Assembly: GCF_001662875.1 (NCBI RefSeq)
Contig: NZ_JPVZ01000003.1
Coordinates: 248,001-312,000 of the forward strand
Source of the DNA: Thalassospira tepidiphila MCCC 1A03514
GTDB lineage: Bacteria; Pseudomonadota; Alphaproteobacteria; Rhodospirillales; Thalassospiraceae
Length of the DNA stretch: 64,000 bases
Reading direction: 5' to 3'
Part shown: positions 1 through 6,722 of the stretch, one piece after another
Numbering within the stretch: position 1 is the stretch's first letter
How the letters are laid out: each line of letters opens with the position of its first letter
Position numbers and translations under genes: made by a program
Notes under the pieces: model-generated
Databases searched by the model: none
What the model saw: only the letters and a program-made list of their open reading frames with translations
What the model was told of the DNA's origin: nothing

Positions 1-329
1 CATCGTTCGCCGGTGTTTCCATGGGCCTGATCCACGGCTCCCAGCCGGACGCGCTTGTGGTTTGCCACGAGCCGACCCGTGCCCACATGCGTGGTCTTCC
101 GGGGTACAAACTCCCGGATCTGAAAACCTGCCTCGACGTCAACCTGTTGCACGCCAAACTGACCAACCCGGATTGCAAGGTTGTCGGTTTTGCCATCAAC
201 ACCAAGGCGCTTGACGACGCGGCCGCCAAGAAACTTCTGGCTGACATCGAAGCCGAATTCGGCCTTCCGGCTGTTGACCCGGTCCGTACCGGCGTTGCGT
301 CGCTGGTCGACAAGCTGCAGGAGATCTAA
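1..329 (+). CDS. dgcN: D-glutamate N-acetyltransferase DgcN (DUF1611), C-terminal part
   Basis: The last 108 or so codons of a gene that begins before the window. The peptide (VVCHEPTRAHMRG, PDLKTCLDVN, CKVVGFAINT, ending DKLQEI) matches the C-terminal half of DUF1611 P-loop proteins. This family was renamed DgcN because it acetylates D-glutamate using acetyl-CoA, so the nucleotide-binding half would lie outside the window. The stop at 327-329 is one base before the start of dgcA. The pair therefore forms an operon for D-amino-acid catabolism: N-acetylation, then racemisation. Family membership is seen; the specific substrate is inferred from the pairing. Confidence 0.8.
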   Translation, partial: SFAGVSMGLIHGSQPDALVVCHEPTRAHMRGLPGYKLPDLKTCLDVNLLHAKLTNPDCKVVGFAINTKALDDAAAKKLLADIEAEFGLPAVDPVRTGVASLVDKLQEI

Positions 330-330
330 G

Positions 331-1311
331 TTGCCAAAACTCACTGTGATTTCCGAAGTCTTCCCCCTCGCACAGGTCTTCAAGATCTCGCGCGGGGCCC
401 GGACCGAGGCACATGTGGTCAAGGTGACGCTCAGCGACGGCACCCATACCGGGCAGGGGGAATGTGTTCCCTATGCCCGGTATAATGAAACGGTCGAAGG
501 TGTCATTGCCGACATCGAAGCACAGGCAGACGCCCTTGACCGTGGCATGACCCGCAAGGAACTTCAGGACGCCATGAAGGCCGGTGCTGCGCGCAACGCA
601 GTTGACTGCGCCTATTGGGATCTGGAAGCCAAGCGTATGGGACGTCGCGTATGGGAATTGATCGGCCACAAGGCGCCCGAAGGATTGATCACGGCCGAAA
701 CGCTGTCGATCGATACCCCGGACAATATGCGCGAAGCCGCCCGCAAGATCGCCCATGCCCCGTTGCTGAAGGTCAAGCTCAATGGCGAAAACGTCCTTGA
801 GTCGGTCCGTGCTGTGCGTGAAGGTTCGCCCAAGGCCCGCATCATTGTCGATGCCAACGAAGCCTGGTCACTTGATCTGCTCGAAGATATCGGTGCCGAA
901 CTTGATGGTCTGGGGGTCGAGATGATCGAACAGCCACTGCCCGCCGGGCAGGATGATGGTCTGATCGATATCGATTGCCCGGTGCTTCTGTGTGCTGACG
1001 AGTCTGTTCATACGATGGCCGACATTCCGCGTCTGGCCAATCTCTATGACATGATCAACATCAAGCTCGACAAGACCGGTGGTCTTACTGGCGCGCTTGA
1101 GCTGGCCGAGGCCGCATCCAAGGCCGGCATGCAAATGATGACCGGCTGCATGGTCGGAACATCGCTTGCCATGGCACCCGCCATGATCACCGGTGCGATG
1201 TCGCGCATTGTCGATCTCGATGGCCCGATCTGGATGGCCAAGGATCGCGATCATGCTCTGACATTTAAAAACGGTGTGATGGGGCTGCCGGATCGCGAAC
1301 TCTGGGGCTGA
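331..1311 (+). CDS. dgcA: N-acetyl-D-glutamate racemase DgcA (enolase superfamily, dipeptide-epimerase-like)
   Basis: 326 residues from a TTG start at 331. The start follows the dgcN stop by one base and is preceded by GGAG at about 320-323. An open frame extends upstream to 181, but that part overlaps dgcN and lacks family sequence. The protein has the muconate-lactonising/mandelate-racemase fold: a capping domain (YNETVEGV), a KVKLNG lysine motif on the barrel, metal ligands in VDANEAW, MIEQPLP and CADES, and the distal lysine motif NIKLDKTGG. These are the two catalytic lysines and three acidic ligands of dipeptide-epimerase-type enzymes. Tight coupling to dgcN favours racemisation of N-acetyl-D-glutamate over L-Ala-D/L-Glu epimerisation. 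Confidence 0.82.
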   Translation: MPKLTVISEVFPLAQVFKISRGARTEAHVVKVTLSDGTHTGQGECVPYARYNETVEGVIADIEAQADALDRGMTRKELQDAMKAGAARNAVDCAYWDLEAKRMGRRVWELIGHKAPEGLITAETLSIDTPDNMREAARKIAHAPLLKVKLNGENVLESVRAVREGSPKARIIVDANEAWSLDLLEDIGAELDGLGVEMIEQPLPAGQDDGLIDIDCPVLLCADESVHTMADIPRLANLYDMINIKLDKTGGLTGALELAEAASKAGMQMMTGCMVGTSLAMAPAMITGAMSRIVDLDGPIWMAKDRDHALTFKNGVMGLPDRELWG

Positions 1312-1338
1312 TTCGACTAAACGCTATACAACGGCATA

Positions 1339-1400
1339 ATCGCCCTGTAATCGGGGCGATATAAGACGGCGCATCGGCAAATCGGTGCGCCGTTTTTATT
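1339..1400 (+). terminator. Double hairpin terminator after dgcA
   Basis: Two hairpins in succession. The first pairs ATCGCCC (1339-1345) with GGGCGAT (1354-1360). The second pairs ACGGCGCA (1366-1373) with TGCGCCGT (1386-1393) and is followed by TTTTATTT. The second is a standard intrinsic terminator for the dgcNA operon. The rest of the gap to the next gene (about 1400-1676) holds no gene I can support. A 12-codon ORF at 1618-1656 with an AAAGGA ribosome site sits just before the diguanylate cyclase and may be a leader or chance. Confidence 0.8.
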
Positions 1401-1676
1401 TCCAATGTAAAAAACCGGCACCCGAATTTTCGACCCAAGGTAGAAAAGCCAAGGGAAATTTTTTTTATAGCCAGATATGGTGGGTTACGGGTTAACTTTT
1501 TGTTTACGAATCAACATCTTGCGGTCGGTCTTGACCGTTTTAAAGCTCAATTTCGGCCCATCTGCTGCATGACGCCACCCTAATGTATAGTTGTGTCTTG
1601 GACCAAATAAAGGAACGATGAGACATCTATATAAAGGGCCTGTGTGGCCCGCTTAAATCTGGTTGGAGCGGTTCGC

Positions 1677-2876
1677 GTGGATTCAGGCCCTCAGGAAAAT
1701 AGCAGTCCGTCAAAAAAGACGTTTCGATGCTGCTATCGGGATTTTCTCTACACGCCACGGCATGCAGAGCTCCTGCATCTGCGCCGCAAGGAATCGATCC
1801 AGCTCACCGCCCGTTTCGCAGCCCTTTTCGTTCTTGTCCTGACGCTTGCCGTTCCGTTCTGGGACGGGGCCTTTGCCGCTGAAATGTGGTCGTCGCAGAC
1901 CTTTACCCTGCGCCTTCTGGTGGCGGGGGTTGCGCTTGTGGTGCTCACCAATCGCGCGGTCAGTGCGCGGTTGCGCCGACGTTTTCCGTACCTGCCGATG
2001 CTGATGCTGATTGTCGCGGCAAGTTTGCTATGTGTCTTTGCTGGCAATGACCCGCTTGCGACCGATTACATGCACAGTTCGCACAGCTTCCTTCTGATCG
2101 GTCTGGTGATGATGATTGCCATCATGCCCGTCACCATGGTCGAGGCGGCCGTTCTTTCAGTGCCATTTGCCGTGTTGCTTGTCATCGGGGCGCAAAGCGG
2201 ACTTGCGACCGGGTTCGTGCCGTTTGAAATGCTGCTGGCATTCCTGTTGCCGCTGGCGCTGGTATCAGCCCTTGTGCAGCTTTATCGCACCGTCACCGCC
2301 GCCCATGAAATCGCCATTGATCCGCTGACCAACTGTTATACCCGTGCCTTTGGCATGGAAATGATCCGGGTCAGCTTCGAAGGCGCACTGCGCAAGAAGG
2401 TGCCCTATACGGTTGCCTTCATCGATCTTGATGATTTCAAGCAGATCAATGATCGCTATGGCCATGATTACGGCGACCGCATTCTGGGCGAGGTCGGCAA
2501 TAACCTGATCCATCGTTTCCGCCGTTCTGACATGGTTGTGCGCTGGGGCGGGGAGGAATTCCTGGTGCTGTTGCCCGAACTGGGCCGTGCCCGCGCTGTC
2601 GAGGTACTTGAACGTGTCATGGCCCCGGGGCTGGCAAAGCTTGAAAACGGGCAGGTGCAGCGCGCCAGTGTCGGTCTTTCCGAACGCATCGAAGATGCCA
2701 TTGCCTTGCCGCAAAACCTTATCGACCTTGCTGATCAGCGCATGTACGAGGCCAAAAAACGCCAGGACCGCGATGACCTTGTCGCACAGGGCTATTCCGG
2801 GCGGCGCAATACGGTAAGTGCTCTGGCGTCCCCGTCGACCACCAATGCCCCCTCGGTTGATCGCAGCGTAAACTAG
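1677..2876 (+). CDS. Membrane-bound diguanylate cyclase (GGDEF)
   Basis: 399 residues from GTG 1677, chosen because GGAG at 1665-1668 lies 8 bases upstream. A longer frame from GTG 1644 lacks a ribosome site. About 35 cytoplasmic residues are followed by roughly five or six hydrophobic segments (to about residue 215), a small MASE-like sensory membrane domain of no recognised family. A complete GGDEF domain follows, with the active-site GGEEF at residues 291-295 and an intact inhibitory RxxD site (RRSD) five residues before it. It should make cyclic di-GMP and be product-inhibited. There is no EAL domain. The gene stands alone; the input signal is unknown. Confidence 0.88.
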   Translation: MDSGPQENSSPSKKTFRCCYRDFLYTPRHAELLHLRRKESIQLTARFAALFVLVLTLAVPFWDGAFAAEMWSSQTFTLRLLVAGVALVVLTNRAVSARLRRRFPYLPMLMLIVAASLLCVFAGNDPLATDYMHSSHSFLLIGLVMMIAIMPVTMVEAAVLSVPFAVLLVIGAQSGLATGFVPFEMLLAFLLPLALVSALVQLYRTVTAAHEIAIDPLTNCYTRAFGMEMIRVSFEGALRKKVPYTVAFIDLDDFKQINDRYGHDYGDRILGEVGNNLIHRFRRSDMVVRWGGEEFLVLLPELGRARAVEVLERVMAPGLAKLENGQVQRASVGLSERIEDAIALPQNLIDLADQRMYEAKKRQDRDDLVAQGYSGRRNTVSALASPSTTNAPSVDRSVN

Positions 2877-3302
2877 CGACTTACTGTGAGTCCGACGGAG
2901 CTCTGCTGCCCAACGCATACGTCCGCTCGCGACGCGACCTCTCCTGATCCATAAAACCCTTTCTGACGGACATCGTGGCGGCGTATCCAGCGTCGATCAC
3001 TGTTGAGGCCTGTCCTGTGCAAACGGAATAGGCCAGGGAAAGGCGTGGAATCGGCATGAGCTCGCGCCAGGTCAGTTCGGATTCGCGTCGATTCTCTCAG
3101 CTTTTTCGAAAATTCCATTTTCTTCGGTGATCAAAAAATAGCCGCGAGATGTGAAATTTGCGGGCGTTTGGGGTGCAATGCCTCAAAATAATGCACAAAA
3201 AAGAAGCAGTAATATTTCTGACAAAAAATTAGTCAAAAAGCTGTTGCGTCCTGTCCGGTGAATGGGTAATGTTCATTTGTGCGCTGCGGTAGGACGCAGT
3301 GC
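2877..3302. other. Intergenic region upstream of the candidate sRNA
   Basis: No supported protein gene. A minus-strand open frame at 2873-3118 has no ribosome site and no family resemblance. The stretch around 3130-3240 is AT-rich and may hold the promoter of the small RNA that follows. GCGTCCT at 3246-3252 can pair with AGGACGC at 3291-3297, enclosing a smaller possible pairing, so a structured element may extend upstream of the sRNA proper. Confidence 0.45.
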
Positions 3303-3384
3303 ATTCCGGCGAGCGACTTGTCGCTCGTTTCTTGGACGTTTCCTCCCTAGACTTGGGCCGCTGTCACAGGCGGCCTTCTTTTTT
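3303..3384 (+). ncRNA. Candidate small regulatory RNA of the mmgR/alpha-r8 family
   Basis: About 80 bases with three parts in order. A perfect stem pairs GAGCGAC (3311-3317) with GTCGCTC (3320-3326). An unpaired pyrimidine motif TTTCCTCCCT follows at 3339-3348. An intrinsic terminator pairs GGCCGC (3356-3361) with GCGGCC (3370-3375) and is followed by TTCTTTTTT. From memory, the alphaproteobacterial mmgR (alpha-r8) sRNAs are about 77 nt, end in a GC-rich terminator and carry an ultraconserved UUUCCUCCCU in a loop; in Sinorhizobium mmgR limits polyhydroxybutyrate accumulation. The motif is complementary to Shine-Dalgarno sequences, suggesting mRNA targeting. Structure and motif are seen; expression and family identity are inferred. 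Confidence 0.62.
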
Positions 3385-3572
3385 GCCTAAATTCAGCCAG
3401 TTAGCCCAATTTAAAGCATCTGCTCAGCGCCTGAACATCTCATGTGTTTTGGAATTGTTAGAATGGTGCGGTGCAAATCAACTTGGGGTCATGGCGGTGC
3501 GCAGATACGCCAAGGGCGCTGCCCGGCAAAATCAGGAAGCGCCCTTTAAAATCCCTCTGGACTTCTTTTCGG

Positions 3573-4151
3573 CTATTTTTCGCGCGTTGGATTGCCAACG
3601 GGGATATTGCCATCCCCGTCGCCCAGACCGCGCTGCATGATCACGCTATCGACCCAGCGGCCCATTTTAAATCCCGCCGACTGAAGCGTGCCCGCCACCC
3701 GGAACCCCAACCGCGCATGCAGCCCGATCGATGCGACATTGGCGCTGTCGCCGATCACGGCAATCATCTGGCGATAGCCAAGGGCGGTGACCCGTTTGAT
3801 CAGCTCCGCAAGCAACGCACTGCCAGCCCCCTTGCCGACGACTTCGGGTGCTATGTAAATCGTGTCCTCGACCGTGAAACGATATGCCGGACGCGTCCGG
3901 TACGCCCCGGCATAGGCAAATCCCTCAACCCTTCCATCCACATCCGCCACCAGATAGGGCAGGCCGCGTTCGCGCACATGTTGCCAGCGCGATGTCAGTT
4001 CAGCGATTTCAGGGGCGCGTTCCTCAAACGATGCCAGGCCATGCAGCACGTGATGGCCATAAATCTCGGTGATCCGTTCAAAATCTTCGGGTTCTGCATC
4101 GCGGATGACCAGATCGCTTAAAACGTCACTGGTATCGATGGTATTGCTCAT
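3573..4151 (-). CDS. GNAT N-acetyltransferase, phosphinothricin-acetyltransferase-like
   Basis: 192 residues. The order of elements is that of the Pat/Bar/MnaT branch of GNAT enzymes: VIRDAEPEDFERITEIYGHHV, then TSRWQHV, YLVADVDGRVEGFAYAG, the acetyl-CoA pyrophosphate loop VVGKGAGSALL, and the C-terminal GLHARLGFR with a W-D-S-V ending. Such enzymes acetylate free amines of small amino acids or analogues (methionine sulfone, phosphinothricin). The ATG overlaps the stop of the preceding amidohydrolase gene by one base (TAATG), so the two are translationally coupled. The C-terminal tail after residue 175 is short and not conserved. Substrate not predictable from sequence. Confidence 0.85.
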   Translation of the reverse strand: MSNTIDTSDVLSDLVIRDAEPEDFERITEIYGHHVLHGLASFEERAPEIAELTSRWQHVRERGLPYLVADVDGRVEGFAYAGAYRTRPAYRFTVEDTIYIAPEVVGKGAGSALLAELIKRVTALGYRQMIAVIGDSANVASIGLHARLGFRVAGTLQSAGFKMGRWVDSVIMQRGLGDGDGNIPVGNPTREK

Positions 4152-5017
4152 TAGAACGGGTTCCCGTCGAGATCATGAAAGCGCGATATCAGATCGGTCA
4201 TCTGATCTCGCAGAGTGTCAAATCCGCGATGCGGGCTGATTGTCGTTTCATCCATATAAAGTGCTCGAGAAAGCTCGATCTGAAGGCTGTGCACATGTTC
4301 TTGCGGGCGACCGTAATGGCGTGTGCAATAACCCCCGGCATATGGATCATTGTGCGCGGGCGCAAAGCCCATATCGCGAAAACAATCGTCCACAAACCGC
4401 GTCAATGACGGGTGGCAGGAACTTCCATAGCAATCGCCAAGCACCAGATCAACGCGGTTTTTTGCGCTGTCGCACGAATCCCCGGGCATCGAATGGCAAT
4501 CAATCAGAATGCAATAGCCAAACGTGGCGCGCGTCAGATCAATCAGCTTCTGCAACGCCGTGTGATAGGGCCGGTAATAGGTATCGATCCGCGAAAGCGC
4601 TTCTTCGGCGGGCAGGCGGGTCTTGTAAATCTCGACCCCGCCACTGACCACCCGCGGGATGGATCCCAATCCCGAAAGGGCGCGCATCGAATTGATCTCG
4701 TTATCTTCGGGCAGGTCGCCATCAAACATCCGCGGATCAAGTTCCATGGCCGCCCGGTTCACATCGACATAGGCGCGCGGAAATGTCGCACACAGCAACG
4801 GTGCGCCCAGTTTCGGGGCAGCCGTGAACAACTGATCGACAAAGGCATCTTCGGATGCGCGCAGCTCAAACGCGCCAATGCGTGCGCGTTCAATCAGATC
4901 CTGCGGGTAATGGCGGCCTGAATGCGGGGATGCAAACACCACCGGCAAGGTTTGCCGTGGTGGCAGGATAACGGTGGCGGGGCCAGTTGAGGCGAGTTCC
5001 GAAGGCAACTGGTTCAT
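4151..5017 (-). CDS. N-formylglutamate amidohydrolase family protein
   Basis: 288 residues. Family motifs seen are VVFASPHSGRHYP near residue 30, RAYVDVNR, YRPYHTALQKLI, ILIDCHSMPGD and the late NDPYAGGYCTRHYG; histidines and acids in these are the probable zinc ligands. In histidine degradation this family (HutG) hydrolyses N-formylglutamate to glutamate and formate, but no hut genes are near. The operon partner is a GNAT acetyltransferase, so it may deformylate or deacylate another N-acyl amino acid. Its ATG overlaps the stop of a 24-codon upstream ORF in an ATGA arrangement. Confidence 0.82.
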   Translation of the reverse strand: MNQLPSELASTGPATVILPPRQTLPVVFASPHSGRHYPQDLIERARIGAFELRASEDAFVDQLFTAAPKLGAPLLCATFPRAYVDVNRAAMELDPRMFDGDLPEDNEINSMRALSGLGSIPRVVSGGVEIYKTRLPAEEALSRIDTYYRPYHTALQKLIDLTRATFGYCILIDCHSMPGDSCDSAKNRVDLVLGDCYGSSCHPSLTRFVDDCFRDMGFAPAHNDPYAGGYCTRHYGRPQEHVHSLQIELSRALYMDETTISPHRGFDTLRDQMTDLISRFHDLDGNPF

Positions 5018-5088
5018 TGTCTTTCGTAATGTCCATCCCTTATGACACGGATTTGGGCTTCGTCGTGCGTCTTGCGATCCATTATCAT
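5014..5088 (-). CDS. Possible 24-residue leader ORF coupled to the amidohydrolase gene
   Basis: From an ATG at 5088 (reading MIMDRKTHDE) to a stop that overlaps the next ATG in an ATGA junction, with AGAAGA a few bases upstream as a weak ribosome site. The frame can be extended to 5211 but without a ribosome site. No family is recognised. The overlap and the weak ribosome site of the amidohydrolase gene make translational coupling plausible, but a chance frame is equally possible. Confidence 0.28.
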   Translation of the reverse strand: MIMDRKTHDEAQIRVIRDGHYERQ

Positions 5089-5158
5089 ACTATCTTCTAG
5101 CATATGGGAATTGCCACGGATTTGATGAACATTTTTTGTCAAAAAACCATTTCTGGGG

Positions 5159-5187
5159 TTGCGCCAAGGTCCGCCTTGGGCTAAATA
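5159..5187 (+). promoter_or_regulatory. Possible sigma70 promoter of the tRNA-Val cluster
   Basis: TTGCGC at 5159-5164 and TAAATA at 5182-5187 with a 17-base spacer. The spacer carries a perfect inverted repeat (CCAAGG / CCTTGG, 5164-5179). Placed about 70 bases before the first mature tRNA end, it would give a 5' leader. This is motif matching only. Confidence 0.3.
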
Positions 5188-5261
5188 CCGCCTCGCCGAC
5201 GCAAACGGCACAGACCGGTGTTTTGGTTACAAAGCTTCGGTCTTTCGAAAGATGGATTTGC

Positions 5262-5338
5262 GGGCCTATAGCTCAGTTGGTTAGAGCGTTCGCTTGACAT
5301 GCGAGAGGTCACAAGTTCGAGTCTTGTTAGGCCCACCA
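5262..5338 (+). tRNA. tRNA-Val(GAC), copy 1 of 3
   Basis: Complete 77-base cloverleaf with encoded CCA. The acceptor stem pairs GGGCCTA with TAGGCCC. The D arm is GCTC/GAGC. The anticodon loop TTGACAT carries GAC between TTCGC and GCGAG. The T arm is ACAAG-TTCGAGT-CTTGT. It decodes GUC (and GUU by wobble). Confidence 0.95.
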
Positions 5339-5354
5339 TCTTTCAAACCCATAG

Positions 5355-5431
5355 GGGCCTATAGCTCAGTTGGTTAGAGCGTTCGCTTGACATGCGAGAG
5401 GTCACAAGTTCGAGTCTTGTTAGGCCCACCA
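5355..5431 (+). tRNA. tRNA-Val(GAC), copy 2 of 3
   Basis: Identical to copy 1 over all 77 bases, separated from it by a 16-base spacer (tctttcaaacccatag). The repeat period is exactly 93 bases, which indicates recent unequal duplication of tRNA plus spacer. Confidence 0.95.
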
Positions 5432-5447
5432 TCTTTCAAACCCATAG

Positions 5448-5524
5448 GGGCCTATAGCTCAGTTGGTTAGAGCGTTCGCTTGACATGCGAGAGGTCACAA
5501 GTTCGAGTCTTGTTAGGCCCACCA
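5448..5524 (+). tRNA. tRNA-Val(GAC), copy 3 of 3
   Basis: Third identical copy, again 93 bases downstream with the same 16-base spacer. It is followed within 10 bases by a terminator hairpin, so the three are probably one transcript. Confidence 0.95.
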
Positions 5525-5530
5525 TTCCCA

Positions 5531-5557
5531 CCCCGCCGGGTTCCCGCGCGGGGTTTT
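5531..5557 (+). terminator. Terminator of the tRNA-Val cluster
   Basis: CCCCGC (5531-5536) pairs with GCGGGG (5548-5553), with a nested CGGG/CCCG pairing inside, followed by TTTT. It lies between the tRNAs and the convergent exporter permease gene, whose transcript could also end here. Confidence 0.75.
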
Positions 5558-5575
5558 GTGTGTCCGGACCAAACT

Positions 5576-6718
5576 TTATCGCATTTGCGCGATGCTTTTT
5601 CTGAACCGAAGCGCACTAAAGGCGAAAAATCCAACCCCGATCGCAAACACCAGCAGGAATTCCGGCCAAACCACCTCAATACCAGCACCCCTGAACAAGA
5701 TGGCCTGCGCGTATTTGACGAAATGGGTCGCGGGGGAGAATTGCATGATGTTCTGCAAAGTCTCGGGCATGCTTTCAAGCGGCGTGCTGCCGCCCGAAAG
5801 CAATCGCAAGGGCAACACCACCAGAATGAACAGCAGGCCAAATTGCGGCATGGATCGCGTCATGGTGGCGAGGAAAATGCCAAGCGCCGTGGCAAAGAAC
5901 AGATAAATCACCACACCGCCCATGAACAAAAGCTTCGATCCGGCAATCGGCACGCCCAGCACAAGCTCGACCACGAAAATCAGTGACAGCATGCAGGCGA
6001 TCAAAATCACAAGCCCGTTGGCCCAGACCTTTGCCAGCATGATCTCATAGGGATCCACCGGCATCACCAGAAGATGCTCGATCGTGCCATGTTCGCGTTC
6101 GCGGATAAGTGCTGCGCCGGATAGAATGATCGACAGCATGGTGATCGCATTGATGATCTCCATCGTGCTGGTAAACCATTCGCTTTGCACATTCTGGTTA
6201 TAGGCATAGCGCGTCACGATGGTCGCGGCCTCTGTTCGGTTCTGCCCGGCCCAGGCCGATTTGCCGCCCAACCAGGTCGAAACTTCCTGGGCGATGATGT
6301 TGCTGACATAGCCCTGGCCGATCCCGGCCTGCATCATCGCTGTGGCATCGATGTTAAGCTGCACTTCCGGATCGCGCCCGGAAACCACATCGGCCTCAAA
6401 CCGCGGCGGGATCACCAGCACAAAGGTAAATTCACCACTATTCATCGCCGCATCAATGTCGCGTTCGGCAATGCGGACCGGTTCCTGAAAGTACGGGGCC
6501 AGAAAGGCATCCGAAATGCGCAGCGAAAGCGCCGATCCATCCTGATCGGCAATCGCGATCGAGCCGCGCCGCAGATCATGCGAAAAGCCGGTGGCGGCGT
6601 TATAAATCGCAAACGAAAACGCCCAGACAATCAGCGCCATAAGCACCATGTCACGTCTGAGGCTGAAAAGCTCCTTGATGCCAAGGCGATAGATATTACT
6701 GATCCGTCTGCCAAGCAT
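5576..6718 (-). CDS. ABC-2 type transporter permease (YhhJ-like)
   Basis: 380 residues. One N-terminal transmembrane helix (about 25-45) is followed by a large extracytoplasmic domain (about 50-170) with VIPPRFEADV, then five C-terminal helices with the ABC-2 signature EREHGTIEHLLVMPVDPYEIMLAKVWANG. This is the second permease of the YhiI-RbbA-YhhJ arrangement: an HlyD-like periplasmic adaptor, a double ATPase with its own permease, and a separate permease. The stop of rbbA is 4 bases before this ATG, so it is the last gene of the operon. Likely an exporter of drugs, lipids or other hydrophobic compounds. Confidence 0.88.
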   Translation of the reverse strand: MLGRRISNIYRLGIKELFSLRRDMVLMALIVWAFSFAIYNAATGFSHDLRRGSIAIADQDGSALSLRISDAFLAPYFQEPVRIAERDIDAAMNSGEFTFVLVIPPRFEADVVSGRDPEVQLNIDATAMMQAGIGQGYVSNIIAQEVSTWLGGKSAWAGQNRTEAATIVTRYAYNQNVQSEWFTSTMEIINAITMLSIILSGAALIREREHGTIEHLLVMPVDPYEIMLAKVWANGLVILIACMLSLIFVVELVLGVPIAGSKLLFMGGVVIYLFFATALGIFLATMTRSMPQFGLLFILVVLPLRLLSGGSTPLESMPETLQNIMQFSPATHFVKYAQAILFRGAGIEVVWPEFLLVFAIGVGFFAFSALRFRKSIAQMR

Positions 6719-6722
6719 ATCC

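Noticed and set aside
3471..4121. Plus-strand open frames over the GNAT gene and the region just left of it
   Set aside because: They overlap a well-supported acetyltransferase on the minus strand and the sRNA terminator, and show no family pattern.
5262..5524. Three regularly spaced identical repeats that could suggest a CRISPR array
   Set aside because: The repeats are 77-base tRNA cloverleafs with encoded CCA and identical 16-base spacers; a CRISPR array has short repeats and unique spacers.
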